The position numbers were made by a program, and so were the translations under genes. A model generated the notes under the pieces. The model saw only the letters and a program-made list of their open reading frames with translations. It ran no database searches and was not told where the DNA came from. A stretch of 64,000 nt of DNA from positions 1 to 64,000 of the forward strand of contig JAQGHR010000031.1 in assembly GCA_028291545.1 (NCBI GenBank), written 5' to 3'. The stretch is from Planctomycetota bacterium (GTDB lineage: Bacteria > Planctomycetota > Planctomycetia > Isosphaerales > Isosphaeraceae). Shown here one piece after another: positions 1 through 14,200 of the stretch. Numbering within the stretch: position 1 is the first letter of the stretch; every line of letters starts with the position of its first letter.

Positions 1-1152
1 GCCGCCCATCGCGTAGTGGGCCGTCGGTTGGATCGGAATCGGCTCCTTTATCGTATCGACGCCGAGATACGTGCGGGCGAAATCGATGATGTCGGGAAGC
101 CGCTTCTCCACCCACTCGCTGTCCACCTTGCCGCCGGTGGGGCTGGTGCCGTACTTGTTGATCGTCTCGGCCCGGATATCGAGATAGACGAAATCCTTGC
201 CGCCGATGCCCCGGCCGGCGCGGACTTCCTGGTAGATCGATCGCGAGCAGACATCCCGGCTGGCCAGGTCCTTGAGGTTCGGCGCATAGCCCCGGACCTC
301 CATGAATCGCTCGCCCAGGTCGTTGAACATCACGCCACCGTCACCGCGGCAGGCTTCCGACAGGAGGATGCCGAGACGGTAGATGCCCGTGGGGTGAAAC
401 TGAAAGAATTCCATGTCTTCCAGGGGAAGGCCGTGACGGTAAGCGATCGCCGGGCCGTCGCCCGTAAGGGCGTAGGCGTTGGACGAGACCTTGAACATCC
501 GGCCGAATCCGCCGGTGGCGATCAGGACGCTCTTGGCGTGAAAGGTATGCAGCTCGCCCGTGGCCAGTTCGAGGGCGACGATGCCGCGACACTCGCCATC
601 CTCCATGATGAGGTCGAGCATGTGGAATTCGTCGAAGAACGAGACGCCTTGCTTGATGCACTGCTGGTAGAGCGTCTGCAAGATCATGTGCCCGGTGCGG
701 TCGGCTGCGTGGCACGCGCGCATCACGGGGATGCGAGGGCGGGCGTTCGGGGTGCCTGGAGGAGCTGAGGGGTCATAATCCGGGTTGGCCTTCGTGTGGC
801 CGCCGAAGCGGCGCTGGGAGATCCGGCCGTCGGCGGTGCGGTCGAATGGAAGGCCCATGTGTTCGAGGTCGTAGATGCACTCGATGGCCTCGCGGCAGAG
901 GATCTCGGCCGCGGTCTGATCGACGAGGAAGTCGCCGCCCTTGATCGTGTCGTAGGCGTGGTTCTCCCACGAGTCCTGTTCCAGGTTCGAGAGCGCCGCG
1001 GCGATCCCGCCCTGGGCCGCGCCGGTGTGGGAGCGCGTGGGGTAGAGCTTGCTGACGACGGCGGTACCGGCCTTCTTGCTGGCCTCCAGCGCGGCCATCA
1101 GGCCCGCGCCGCCGGCGCCGACGATAATGCAGTCGAAACGATGGTAATTCAT
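1..1152 (-). CDS. sdhA: Succinate dehydrogenase flavoprotein subunit, 3' end truncated by window edge
   Basis: Minus-strand translation from ATG at 1152: [29 protein letters not shown]...[14 protein letters not shown]...HTKANPDYD...; FAD GxGxxG motif and SHTGAAQGG are SdhA hallmarks; open to the window start. Confidence 0.95.
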   Translation of the reverse strand, partial: MNYHRFDCIIVGAGGAGLMAALEASKKAGTAVVSKLYPTRSHTGAAQGGIAAALSNLEQDSWENHAYDTIKGGDFLVDQTAAEILCREAIECIYDLEHMGLPFDRTADGRISQRRFGGHTKANPDYDPSAPPGTPNARPRIPVMRACHAADRTGHMILQTLYQQCIKQGVSFFDEFHMLDLIMEDGECRGIVALELATGELHTFHAKSVLIATGGFGRMFKVSSNAYALTGDGPAIAYRHGLPLEDMEFFQFHPTGIYRLGILLSEACRGDGGVMFNDLGERFMEVRGYAPNLKDLASRDVCSRSIYQEVRAGRGIGGKDFVYLDIRAETINKYGTSPTGGKVDSEWVEKRLPDIIDFARTYLGVDTIKEPIPIQPTAHYAMGG

Positions 1153-1230
1153 GAGTGTTTCAGTCGTTCGCGGATCGGCTCCCGGCGGGCGGGGGATCGG
1201 CCGGTAGCGGTGAATTGGGGCGAGGTCCGA

Positions 1231-2382
1231 TTACTTCGCAACGGGAGGGAGCGGGTTCTCCGCCTTCGCGGGCACCGCCTTCGGCGGCGGCGCCGGGTTG
1301 GCCACGCCCGGCGGTTGGTTCTTCATCGGGTGCTTGGCGATGTAGGCCTCGTCGGGCTGGAACATGAAGATCGCGTACGAACCAATGCCGATCAGCGAGA
1401 TCGCCGTCAACCAGATCAGCGTCGAGGCCAGCACGCGAGCGGTCGGCCGGGCGATGTACTCGAAGAGCACCTGCCGCAGGCCGTTGAACCCGTGACCCAG
1501 CGCCAGGGTGATCATGGCGAAATCCCAGAGTCGCCAGATGAACCCGGTCCGACGGGCGGCCCATCGGTTCGCGATGAAGGCGTAGTTGATCGTCTCCACA
1601 TTATTCAGTATATGCATGATGAACAGGTGGCCGACGGCCAGGAACACCAGGAGCAAGCCCGAGATCCGCATCAGGTACCAGGCCCGAAGCTCGAAGCCCG
1701 AGGCGGGCCGGACCCGAACGCCGACCGGCGGGACGAATCCGATCACCGTCAGCCAGACGAACGCCACGCCCATCACGCCGAACATCAATCCCGTCGTTCG
1801 CGGCGCCCGGAGGGGCGTCGTCACGGACGAGGGGGGTGATTGCAACGCGACTTCAGTCGTTGCAGGCCGATCGACCGAGGCGGCGGGGGGCCGGATGTCC
1901 GTCTGGATGTCCTGCATGTGGCCCGGCGGGCGGCTCAGGGGATAGAGGACCGCGACCGTCGTCGGGATCATGATCAGCCAGAAGACGACCTGAACGCCCC
2001 GGAGAATCTCGCGGCGGTGGTGCGCCCCTTGCCGCCAGAAATCGTAGAGGATCACGCCCACGCCATTCACCGCGTGGAAGACGACCGAGGCGATGAGCCC
2101 AAGCTCGGCAAAACGGAACGCCCAGCGGAGGGCGGGATAGTAGTTGCCGTCGAACCAGATGCCGCCATAGATCGCGACGGTGTGGTCATACCACTCGGGC
2201 ACCACCACGACGAGAAACGTGTCGAGAACGTGAACCAGCAGGAAGAACAGGATGCCAAGGCCGGTAACGCGGTGAAGCAACCAGGACCACTGGCCCAGCC
2301 CTCCCCCGTAACGAAAACCATCGACCAGCCGGGCAATCAGGCCGGGCTGGTAATACCGCGGCGGACGGGGCGACGTTGACAT
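1231..2382 (-). CDS. Fused succinate dehydrogenase membrane-anchor (SdhC-like followed by SdhD-like)
   Basis: 383 aa; N-half WSWLLHRVTGLGILFFLLVHVLDTF...FHAVNGVGVILYDFW is SdhC-like; C-half GHLFIMHILNN...FAMITLALGHGFNGLRQVL is SdhD-like; directly upstream of sdhA. Confidence 0.85.
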   Translation of the reverse strand: MSTSPRPPRYYQPGLIARLVDGFRYGGGLGQWSWLLHRVTGLGILFFLLVHVLDTFLVVVVPEWYDHTVAIYGGIWFDGNYYPALRWAFRFAELGLIASVVFHAVNGVGVILYDFWRQGAHHRREILRGVQVVFWLIMIPTTVAVLYPLSRPPGHMQDIQTDIRPPAASVDRPATTEVALQSPPSSVTTPLRAPRTTGLMFGVMGVAFVWLTVIGFVPPVGVRVRPASGFELRAWYLMRISGLLLVFLAVGHLFIMHILNNVETINYAFIANRWAARRTGFIWRLWDFAMITLALGHGFNGLRQVLFEYIARPTARVLASTLIWLTAISLIGIGSYAIFMFQPDEAYIAKHPMKNQPPGVANPAPPPKAVPAKAENPLPPVAK

Positions 2383-2621
2383 GAGGGTCGAGTGTCTCGT
2401 TTACAGGCGCGAGTTAGGACGGCGTGCCAAGGACGACCGGCGCGGCCGACCTCGCCGATCGGCACGCCTCGCGGGATCTTTCCGCTAGACATGGCTTTTG
2501 TAGAGCCGCCCGCGCGAAGGGTCAAGAGGGGAGCGGCTCGTCGGGCCGGTTCTCTCGGGCGGTCCCGACTGGTAGACGGACGCAGACAATCGACCCGACA
2601 TGGTCGCAACCGTCCACGCGA

Positions 2622-2897
2622 TCAGCGCGCCAGGTCGATCCTCGTGGCGCGAAACTGGCCGGCGAGGTTGAGGCGGCCTTCGGCGGCGACCGGGCTGCCG
2701 TGGCAGAGATTCTCGCCCAGATCTTGCAACCAGCCGCGATCGGGGACGAGGGAAGCCGCGCCCTCAACGATCAGGAGATCGTCCGGACGTCCGCTCGGAG
2801 CTACCTGAAGCACCAGGCGCGGCTCGCGACGAGACGGGCCCGCGCGTTCGACCCACGAATCAATAATTGCGCCCTGGATGATCGTCGGCCTATCCAT
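2622..2897 (-). CDS. Small hypothetical protein
   Basis: 91 aa ORF (MDRPTIIQGAIIDSWVERAG...) in an otherwise empty 2382-3227 gap; no recognised family. Confidence 0.35.
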   Translation of the reverse strand: MDRPTIIQGAIIDSWVERAGPSRREPRLVLQVAPSGRPDDLLIVEGAASLVPDRGWLQDLGENLCHGSPVAAEGRLNLAGQFRATRIDLAR

Positions 2898-3226
2898 CGC
2901 GACGTCCTCTCCAACTCAGGCCTTGCAACGCTAGGCCGGAACCCGCTTCGGGTCCGCCAATGCATCCATCATGGCAGTTTGACGGAGAAGATCAAGAGAG
3001 AAATGAAAAAAAGTCGTAACTCCAGTCCTCGCAATGCGTCTCGTCCACGGAATCGGGAGCGAAAAATGCATCCGACAATCCGTGCATGGAGTCATGTGAT
3101 CCGACTCTGTGGATTGCGGAGAGGTTTCCGCGGGGTGTAGGATCGTCCTTACAGAGGCGGTGTGGCGGATTGTCTCGTGGGAGGACGTTGGCCCGAGGCG
3201 AGTCAACCGGGGTGGAGGAGATGCAC

Positions 3227-6016
<2,790 letters not shown>

Positions 6017-6029
6017 TCCGAGGTCCGAG

Positions 6030-6314
6030 ATGTCCGATACGCAGACTGCCTGGGCGATGATCTGGGCCCATGCCGCGAAAACCGATGGCCCGTTCGAGAT
6101 CTCGGACATCGTCCCCGCAGTCGCGGCGAAACTCGGCAACGATCAGGACGAGGCGCGACGTCTCATCGTCTTCCTCATCGACGAGGCGGCGCGTCTACCT
6201 GATGGCCGCGAGTTTTTCGCCCTGGAGGGCCAGGCCATCGTGCCCTTGCCGGAGTTCCTCTCGGCTCGTGACGCAGGCGAGACGGCCATGGACGCCTATC
6301 CCTTCGAGCTATGA
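6030..6314 (+). CDS. Hypothetical protein
   Basis: 94 aa from ATG at 6030 (MSDTQTAWAMIWAHAAKTDGPFEISDIV...), short spacing after the uvrA-like gene. Confidence 0.65.
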   Translation: MSDTQTAWAMIWAHAAKTDGPFEISDIVPAVAAKLGNDQDEARRLIVFLIDEAARLPDGREFFALEGQAIVPLPEFLSARDAGETAMDAYPFEL

Positions 6315-6436
6315 CGCGACCGTTCGCCCGAATCCGCATCACCGGGTTGCATCCCCCTATCCGTCCGGTCAGAATTCGTTCGGGGGTCGGAAGTCGCATC
6401 GCAGCGGGGACCTTTCGAGGTGGAAAGGGGACGATC

Positions 6437-7327
6437 ATGACGCTTGACATGGCGTGTGAGGGATGTGGCCAGAAGTATCGCCTGCCCGCCGCCCTGGCCG
6501 GCAAGAAGGCGAAATGCAAGGCCTGCGGGATTCTCATGACGATCCCCTCGACCTCGCTTCCGCTCGCGTCTCCATCTCCGCCTCCGGCGCCGGCGAAGCC
6601 CGTTCTCCAATCGTTCGGGACCCCGCCACCACCTCGGGCCAAGCCGGCGATTCAGTCCTTCGGCACGCCCCGGTCATCGGCTACTCCCCGGAAGCCCGCG
6701 CCGCCGGCTTCGCGGCCGGTGGACGAGCCGCTGGACGATTTCGAGGAGGTGGACGACGCAGACGATCCTTATGGATTCGACGACCGGGTCGCGGCGGTCG
6801 CGAAGCCGTACTCCTCCGACGAGGAAGAGGATGACGAACTTCCGGCGGCCACGAGGCGACCTGGGCGTGCGATTGAGAACAAGAAGAAAAAAGTCCGCCG
6901 GATGACGAACACCGCGGGGTTTGGTAAGAGGTTCTCCGCCTTGTTCATTGATGGGTGCGTCCTCTTGCCGTTCAGCCTCTATGTGTTAGTCCAGGTGAAA
7001 CCCGCACCGCTAGGGGAAGGCGACCTCAGCCGATTGCTCGATGTCCGAAACGTCTATTATGCCGTGGGGGTCGGCTTGTATTATCTGGGGATGGAAGCCT
7101 CCCCGCTTCATGCCACGCTGGGCAAGCTCGCGATGGGCCTCCGGGTTGTCGATACGGACGGCCGACCGGCCTCGCCGATGCGAGCGGCCGCCCGCGTTGG
7201 CCTGAGAGCCGTGAGCGGCCTGTTCGGGATTCCCTCCTTGATCTCGGCCTTCACGGTCGCGTCGTCCGGTCGCAACCAGGCCCTCCACGACATGTTCTCC
7301 GGCACCATGGTCGTTCATAAAGACTGA
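6437..7327 (+). CDS. RDD-family membrane protein with N-terminal zinc ribbon
   Basis: CEGCGQKYRLPAALAGKKAKCKACG ribbon, low-complexity linker, C-terminal RDD-like FGKRFSALFIDGCVLLPFSLYVL...GMEASPLHATLGKLAMGLRVVDTDGR. Confidence 0.8.
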   Translation: MTLDMACEGCGQKYRLPAALAGKKAKCKACGILMTIPSTSLPLASPSPPPAPAKPVLQSFGTPPPPRAKPAIQSFGTPRSSATPRKPAPPASRPVDEPLDDFEEVDDADDPYGFDDRVAAVAKPYSSDEEEDDELPAATRRPGRAIENKKKKVRRMTNTAGFGKRFSALFIDGCVLLPFSLYVLVQVKPAPLGEGDLSRLLDVRNVYYAVGVGLYYLGMEASPLHATLGKLAMGLRVVDTDGRPASPMRAAARVGLRAVSGLFGIPSLISAFTVASSGRNQALHDMFSGTMVVHKD

Positions 7328-7346
7328 GCGAGGATCGAGACCAGGC

Positions 7347-7832
7347 ATGGCCTACTGGCTGTTCAAGTCCGAGCCCGAATGTTTCTCGTTCGCCCACCTG
7401 ATGGCACTGCCCAGGAAAACCGCGGGCTGGGACGGGGTGCGGAACTTCCAGGCGCGCAACTTCTTGAGGGACGACATCAAGATCGGTGATGGCATCCTGT
7501 TCTACCACTCGAACGGCGACCCGCCCGCGATCGCCGGCATCGCCGAGGTCGTGAAAGAGGCGCACCCCGACCCGACCGCGTTCGACCCGACCGAAATGCA
7601 TCACGACCCCAAGAGCCGGCCGGAATCGCCCACCTGGTTCCAGGTTTCCATCCGGGCTGTGCGTCCGATCGACCCGCCCCTGACCTTGCCCGGCCTCCGA
7701 ACCGTCCCGGCCCTCGCGTCCATGGAGCTTCTCCGCAAAGGCAGCCGGCTCTCGATCCAGCCGGTCCGGCCCGAGGAATGGGCGGTGATCCTGGACCTCG
7801 CGGGTCCGGCCTCACCTTCGAAGAAACGATAA
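7347..7832 (+). CDS. EVE domain-containing protein
   Basis: MAYWLFKSEPECFSFAHLM...WDGVRNFQARNFLRDDIKIGDGILFYHSN is the EVE/thymocyte nuclear protein 1-like signature. Confidence 0.9.
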   Translation: MAYWLFKSEPECFSFAHLMALPRKTAGWDGVRNFQARNFLRDDIKIGDGILFYHSNGDPPAIAGIAEVVKEAHPDPTAFDPTEMHHDPKSRPESPTWFQVSIRAVRPIDPPLTLPGLRTVPALASMELLRKGSRLSIQPVRPEEWAVILDLAGPASPSKKR

Positions 7833-7863
7833 ATCCGCCCACACCGAGACGACGGAGGCCACG

Positions 7864-8247
7864 ATGGCCCGCATCGAGCATTTCGCGCTATTTTGTGAGG
7901 ACCTGGACGCACTCCGCGACTTCTACACGCAGGCCCTCGGGCTCCGCGTGATCGTCGATAACAGCAAGGCCCCGGTGCGTGGGTACTTCCTCACCGACGA
8001 CGGCGGATCGGTGCTGGAAATCATCGCTCGCCCTCCGGGAACGCCAGCACCCGATACCCGTTACGGCTCGCACGCCGCGTTCTGGGTCGAGGACTACGAT
8101 CGCTCCAAACGTGACCTGGAAGCGCGTGGTGCCCGGTTCGAGACGGACAGCGAAGTCGTCTCCGAGACGATCAAGACCGGATTCTTCGATGATCCTCAGG
8201 GCAACCGGCTCCAGATCGTCTGGCGGGCGAAACCGCTCGGGGAGTGA
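7864..8247 (+). CDS. VOC (glyoxalase/bleomycin resistance) family protein
   Basis: MARIEHFALFCEDLDALRDFYTQALGLRVIVDN...FFDDPQGNRLQIVWRA. Confidence 0.88.
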   Translation: MARIEHFALFCEDLDALRDFYTQALGLRVIVDNSKAPVRGYFLTDDGGSVLEIIARPPGTPAPDTRYGSHAAFWVEDYDRSKRDLEARGARFETDSEVVSETIKTGFFDDPQGNRLQIVWRAKPLGE

Positions 8248-8264
8248 ACTGGACCCGCGATCGC

Positions 8265-9410
8265 TCACAAGACCGTCATCATCAGCACCCGCGCGGCGCG
8301 GACGAGCTGGGATCGTTCCGCGGGAGTGACCATGCCGCGAATCACGATCCCTTCGAGCTTGGCGAGGGTGCTCCGGAGGACGAGTGTCACGGCCGGCCCG
8401 ATTTCCAGTTGTTCGCGGTTGGCCAGCAGCACCTTCATCACGTCACGCACCGCGATCGCTTCGTCCAGGCTCGGCTCGGTCTTGCCGTTCCACGGAGGCA
8501 GATGATCGCTATCCGCCGCGCGGCGGATGATTCCGTGAATGATCCGCGTGACGGCCAGCGCCTTGTCATAATCGAGCGTGTCCGACCGATCGCTCGGGCG
8601 GTGGTAGTGGGGATTCTCTCCCGTGCTGAAGAAGAGGTAGGGAATCGAGAGCCTGCGAAACGGGCCGTAGTCGCTGCGATCGACCATCAGCAGGTCATTG
8701 CCGATGAGGCCGAGATTCACGGGCTGCCCCTGGGAAGCCTGGTCAATGATGACCTTCATCCCGGGCGAGGTCTCCGCGCCGAAGGCGAAGACGAAGTCCT
8801 TGCACACTCCGCCCAGGGCTCGGCCGATCATGTCGGCCGTGACGAACAACTTTACGCGGTCGAGCGCGATCGGGGAGTGCTCGACAAAGTAACGCGAGCC
8901 CCAGAGGCCGTCTTCTTCGAGGTCGAACCCGAGGAACAGGATCGATCGCCTCGGCTTCACGTCGGACTGGGCCAGGCAACGCGCGACCTCCAGCATCATG
9001 CCCACGCCCGATGCGTTGTCATCGGCCCCCGGAAAGTACGTCGTCCCCGCGCGGCCGAGGTGATCGAAATGGGCGCCGACGAGGATCCACTCGTCTCGTA
9101 ATTTGGGGTCGGTCCCGACGATCTTCGCTCCGATATTCCGGCCGAGCACGCCGCCCGTGTTGGAGTTGGGGATCTCCTGGACGTAGCTCGTCCCGAAGAC
9201 CGGCTGAAGCCCCAGTTGTTTCAGCTCGCGCTCAACATAGGCGGCGGCCTTCACCGCTCCGGCCCCGCGACGGCCGCCGAACTCCGCGGAGGCGAGCGTG
9301 GCGACGTGGCCCTTGTATCGGCCCATCTCGGGCGCAGGCGCGGCGGCGAGCGCCGGCACGGCCCAGGCGATCGTCAGGGTCGCCACAATCGCGATCTTGC
9401 GGATATCCAT
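8265..9410 (-). CDS. M28-family metallopeptidase, secreted
   Basis: Signal peptide from M at 9410 (MDIRKIAIVATLTIAWAVPALAAAP); LVGAHFDHLG...GADDNASGVGMMLEVARCL, FLGFDLEEDGLWGSRYFVEH. Confidence 0.88.
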   Translation of the reverse strand: MDIRKIAIVATLTIAWAVPALAAAPAPEMGRYKGHVATLASAEFGGRRGAGAVKAAAYVERELKQLGLQPVFGTSYVQEIPNSNTGGVLGRNIGAKIVGTDPKLRDEWILVGAHFDHLGRAGTTYFPGADDNASGVGMMLEVARCLAQSDVKPRRSILFLGFDLEEDGLWGSRYFVEHSPIALDRVKLFVTADMIGRALGGVCKDFVFAFGAETSPGMKVIIDQASQGQPVNLGLIGNDLLMVDRSDYGPFRRLSIPYLFFSTGENPHYHRPSDRSDTLDYDKALAVTRIIHGIIRRAADSDHLPPWNGKTEPSLDEAIAVRDVMKVLLANREQLEIGPAVTLVLRSTLAKLEGIVIRGMVTPAERSQLVRAARVLMMTVL

Positions 9411-9572
9411 CGCGGTCGCGGCGATCCTCGCCGCCCTCCTGTTGTGGGGATCTGGCGATCCCCGTGCAATCGTGACGCGGCTCGGAAAAAAACGGATCGA
9501 CCGGACGCACCTCTCGGAATCACGTGCCATGATACCTCAGGTTCGGATAGCCCGAGAACACGGAGGTGGATC

Positions 9573-9914
9573 GTGCGCGGACGCTCGATGGTGAAGGCCC
9601 TCGCGCTGGCGGGGGTTCTGCTCGGATTTGCAGGGGGTTCTTCGGTCAAGGCCCAGGATTGGAGCGACTACCTCCACTGGCCCTACACCCCGCCCCAGGT
9701 CCCCGGCAACGGGTTCGAATACCAATCCCTGCACGACGGGTTCTACCGCTACCCCCGCGAGCAGCGGATTGTGCCCCAAATTCAGGGTCCCTACTACCGC
9801 AATTTCTACGGCGGCAAGCGGACCATGGGCATTCGCCGCAAGCTCAGCCTCTACGACTGGGATTACAAGAAGAAGTTCTATGAGGGCAATCACTTCGCCC
9901 TCGACGTCTTCTGA
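9573..9914 (+). CDS. Hypothetical secreted protein, Tyr-rich
   Basis: GTG at 9573 after GGAGG; signal peptide MVKALALAGVLLGFAGGSSVKAQ then Y/P/F-rich mature region. Confidence 0.7.
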   Translation: MRGRSMVKALALAGVLLGFAGGSSVKAQDWSDYLHWPYTPPQVPGNGFEYQSLHDGFYRYPREQRIVPQIQGPYYRNFYGGKRTMGIRRKLSLYDWDYKKKFYEGNHFALDVF

Positions 9915-9960
9915 GAACTCCGGGCGTGCGAGGCCCAGATGGCTTCGCACGCCCGTCCGG

Positions 9961-11181
9961 TCACCCCAGCGCGACGGCCATTCGATAATACAACTCCGCC
10001 GCCACGCGCACTTCGTCCAGCTCGATCCACTCGTCTTTCGTGTGGGCCTGGGCGATGTCTCCGGGGCCGAAGACGACGCACGGGATGCCCGCTTGTCCGA
10101 GAGGTCCCGCGTCGGTTCCGTACGGCACGCCGATCCGGCTGGGCGTTCGGCCCGTGGCCGAGGCGATCACGTCGGACATCGCGGCGAGGTCCGTCTCTCG
10201 CATGTTCGGCGATAGCGCGGGCATGTTGACCCACGGCGGCAGGAATTCCAGCCCGTCGAGGCTCCCCAGCCGTTCCCGCAGGAACGCGGCCGCCTCGCCC
10301 GGTACGGATTCGGGCATTTCGCCCGGTATCACCCGACGATCGACCTCGATCTCGCACCAATCGGGTACGACGTTCACGCTCACCCCGCCGTCGATCCTCC
10401 CCACCGAGAGGCTCGGCGGCCCGAGGATCGGGTCGGGCGTCGCGCGAGAAAGGACCAGCGCATAATCGGACAGGGCGGTGACCACCCTGGCCATGCGATA
10501 GATCGCGTTGTCCCCGAGGTGGGGCGTGGAGCTGTGACAGGCGACGCCGTGACTGCGGATCTTCCAGCGCACGGCGCCCTTATGCGTCGTCACCAGGTCG
10601 AGCCTGGTCGGCTCGGCGACGATGGCCAGATCCACGTCCGGCCGTTCCTCGGCCAGGCGACTGCTGCCCACATGGGTGAACTCCTCGTCCACGGTGCAGG
10701 CCAGGATCACGGACGCCGAGCCGGAGGGCTTTTCGGCGACCAATCTCGCGAACGCGGCGAGCATCGCGGCCATGCCCCCCTTCACGTCGCACGAGCCACG
10801 GCCAAAGAGCTTGCCGCCCTCGATTTTCGGCAGGAACGGGTCGATCGTCATCCCGTCCGTCGGGACGGTATCCTGATGGACGTCGAAGAGGATTGTCCGT
10901 CGGCCGCCCGGTGCCTCGTATTTCGCAATCACGTTATCCCGACCGGACCGGACTTCGTGGCGACGATAGGGGACGCCGAGGTCCCGGAAGTACCGTTCGA
11001 GGTAGTCGCTCATCCTCGTTTCGAGGACCGTCGGACCCGAGAGCGCACGTCCCATCGGGTTGACACTTGGGATCGCGACGAGGTCCGACAGCAGGCGAGT
11101 CACGGCGTCCACGATGCGGCTCCGGGCGGCGGATGCGTTTTCGACGGCCCGATCATACCCGCGCGGCCCTCTCGATGTCAC
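9961..11181 (-). CDS. M20-family peptidase (ArgE/DapE-like deacylase)
   Basis: LFDVHQDTVPTDGM...KLFGRGSCDVKGGMAAMLAAFARL, CTVDEEFTHVGS, PYGTDAGPLGQAGIPCVVFGPGDIAQAHTKDEWIELDEV. Confidence 0.9.
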   Translation of the reverse strand: MTSRGPRGYDRAVENASAARSRIVDAVTRLLSDLVAIPSVNPMGRALSGPTVLETRMSDYLERYFRDLGVPYRRHEVRSGRDNVIAKYEAPGGRRTILFDVHQDTVPTDGMTIDPFLPKIEGGKLFGRGSCDVKGGMAAMLAAFARLVAEKPSGSASVILACTVDEEFTHVGSSRLAEERPDVDLAIVAEPTRLDLVTTHKGAVRWKIRSHGVACHSSTPHLGDNAIYRMARVVTALSDYALVLSRATPDPILGPPSLSVGRIDGGVSVNVVPDWCEIEVDRRVIPGEMPESVPGEAAAFLRERLGSLDGLEFLPPWVNMPALSPNMRETDLAAMSDVIASATGRTPSRIGVPYGTDAGPLGQAGIPCVVFGPGDIAQAHTKDEWIELDEVRVAAELYYRMAVALG

Positions 11182-11260
11182 AGGTCGGCTCCGCTACGAT
11201 AACTGCGTCGAAGGAGAGGCCGCCTCGTCCCGCGTCCCTCCGTCCGCGAGGAGAGATGCC

Positions 11261-14200
11261 ATGCCTCGCCCCGAGGCCGATCGCAATCTATTGCTCGGCG
11301 TGCTCGCACTCCAGATGGACTTCATCACGCGAGACGCCCTGATCGCCGCCATGTACGCCTGGGTCTTCGACAAGACGAAGACGTTGGGCGCCCTCCTCCT
11401 GGACCAACACGCGATCGATCCCGCCGACCTTGCGGCGCTCGAGCCGATGGTCGCCCGCCATGTCGCGAGGCATGGGAACGACCCGGCGACCAGCCTGGCG
11501 TCGCTCTCCTCGACCGACGGCGTCGTCGATCACCTCCGTTCGATCGGCGATCCCGACGTCGACGCCACGGTCACGATCCTGGCGTCCAACAGCGCGGACG
11601 AGTCGACGGAGTCGTTCCATCGCGCCCCCGCGACCGGCTCCGGCGGTCGATTCCGCCGTCTTCGTGATCACGCCCGGGGCGGCCTGGGGGTCGTCTATGT
11701 CGCGCACGATGCCGAGCTCAACCGCGAGGTCGCGCTCAAGGAAATTCGCCAGGACGCGGCCGACAATCTCAAGAGCCGCGCGCGCTTCGTGACCGAGGCG
11801 GAGATTACCGGAGGGCTGGAGCATCCGGGGATCGTGCCGGTTTACGGCTTGGGAAAGTACGATGATGGGCGGCCGTATTACGCCATGAGGTTCATTCGCG
11901 GTGACAGCCTCAAGGAGGCGATCGGGAAGTTCCACGCCTCCGAGGCCATCGGACGCGACCCCGGCGAACGAACCCTGGCGCTCCAGAAGCTCCTGAGGCG
12001 ATTCCTCGACGTCTGTAACGCGATCTCGTATGCCCACTCGCGGGGCATCCTGCACCGAGACCTGAAGCCCGGCAATATCCTGGTCGGCCAGTACGGCGAG
12101 ACCCTGGTCGTCGATTGGGGACTCGCCAAGGCCGTCGGCCGCCCGGACGCCCACGACCTGCCGGCCGAGGCGAGCCTGCGTCCGACCGGCTCCGGCGAGA
12201 GCGACGAGACGGTCCCGGGCTCCGTGCTCGGCACGCCCCAGTACATGAGCCCCGAGCAGGCGGCCGGGCGACTGGATCTGCTCGGGCCGGCGAGCGATGT
12301 TTACAGCCTGGGCGCGACGCTGTTCGCGGTCCTCACCGGCAAGTCGCCGTTTGCCGATCAGCACGTCATGGAGACGTTGCGGAAGGTGCAGATCGGCGAA
12401 TTTCGCAGCCCTCGCACCCTCGCTCGCTGGATTCCCCCGGCGCTGGAGGCGATCTGCCTGAAGGCCATGGCGCTGAAGCCCGAAGCGCGGTACGTCTCGC
12501 CCCACGCGCTGGCGGACGACCTGGAGCGATGGCTGGCGGACGAGCCGGTCTCCGCCTGGCGAGAACCGATCTCCCTCCGGTTCCGCCGCTGGGTGCGGAA
12601 GAACAAGACGCTCGTGGCCACGGCCTCGGCGGCGGCCTGCGTGGCGATCGTCCTGCTCGGCGGAGGCGGGCTCATGCTCCGTGCCCAGAGACTCCGCGCC
12701 GAGGCCGGCGCGAGGGAGGCGCTGGAGTTCGCCGACCGCCGCGAGATCGAGGCCGGCGCCACATCCGACCTGGCCCTGTGGGGCGAGGCGATTGCCGCCG
12801 TCCGCCGGGCCGAGGCGCTGATCGATTCGGCCGGTGGCTCCGCCGAATTGAGACGGCGCGTTGATGCAAAGCTGGCCGCTCTACTCGCGAGGGAGCAGGA
12901 CCGCCGAATGGTGACCACCCTGGAAGAATGCCGCCTCCAGGGTGCCAGCGTCAAGGACGGCCGGTTCGATCTCGACTCGACGCACAGTGCCTTCCTGCTC
13001 GCATTCCGCGGGTACGGAATCGACCTGGCGTCGCTTTCGCCTCAGACCGCCGCCGCCCGGATCCGATCGAGCCCGATTCGAGAGGCTCTGCTGGCGGCGA
13101 TCGACGAATGGTCGATCGGCGAGCCCAAGAATGTTTCCGCCGCGCGGCTGGATGCCATCGCGGTCGCCGCGGACCCCGGCTCACGAGACCCCCAACTGCG
13201 TGAAGCCGTCTCCCGCCGTGACCTCGCGACCCTGAGTCGTCTGGCCGGCGAGATGGACCCGGGCCGAGCGCCCGTCGCGAGGACGCTGCTCCTCGCCCGA
13301 CCTCTCTCGTTCCTCGATCCGGCCGCCGCCCTGGCATTGCTCGAGGCGACGCACCGCGCCAATCCCTCCAACTTCTGGGTGAACCACGAACTCGGCCGGG
13401 TCTATTTGACCACCAAGCCGCCACAAAACGAGTCCTCGGTACGCTACTTTACCGCCGCACTGGTGCTCCGGCCGAACAGCCCCGGCGTCTACGTCAACCT
13501 GGGCGTCGCCCTGGATGCTGCGGGGAAGTCCTCAGAAGCCCTCGATTCCTTCCGCAGGGCGCTCGCGCTGAAGCCCGACTATGTCGAGGCCATGACGGAC
13601 CTCGGGGCCGCCCTACGTACGGCGAATGACATCGACGGGGCGATCGAGATGTACCGTCGCGCCACCGCCCTTGAACCGAACCTGGCCGCCGCTCACGCCA
13701 ATCTCGGCATTGCCCTCCACGACAAAGGTGACCTTGCCGGCGCGATCGACGCCTACAACCGTGCCCTCCTCCTGAATCCCGGCCAACCCGAGGTGCTCAC
13801 GAATCTCGGTGTCACACTCCGCCTCCGTGGTGACACCGCCGGGGCGATCGGCGCCTTCCACAAGGCCCTCGCGGTCCAGCCCGATCTGACCAAGGCACTC
13901 TTGAATCTCGGGATCGTCCTTGAAGAAACGAGAGATCTCGCGGGGGCGATCGACGCCTATCGCAGGGCGATCGCCACGGACCCCGAGAATGCCGAGGCGT
14001 TCTACAACCTGGGATGTATCTTCAACGGCAGGGGAGATCACCGGGAAGCCATCGACACATTCCGCAGGCTGCTTGCCATCAAGCCCGATCACGCCCGCGG
14101 GCAGATGAACCTCGGTAACGCGCTGGCCGGACTCGGCGACATGCCGAAAGCGATCGCCGCGCTTCGCAGGGCCATCGAATTGAAGCCCGATTTCCCGGAG

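Noticed and set aside
7347-8247. EVE-domain plus VOC gene pair as a defence module
   Set aside because: No methyltransferase, nuclease or other defence gene adjacent; EVE proteins are also widespread as solo genes.
9700-9730. gggttcgaatac resembling a tRNA T-loop
   Set aside because: Lies inside a coding ORF and has no flanking cloverleaf or acceptor stem.
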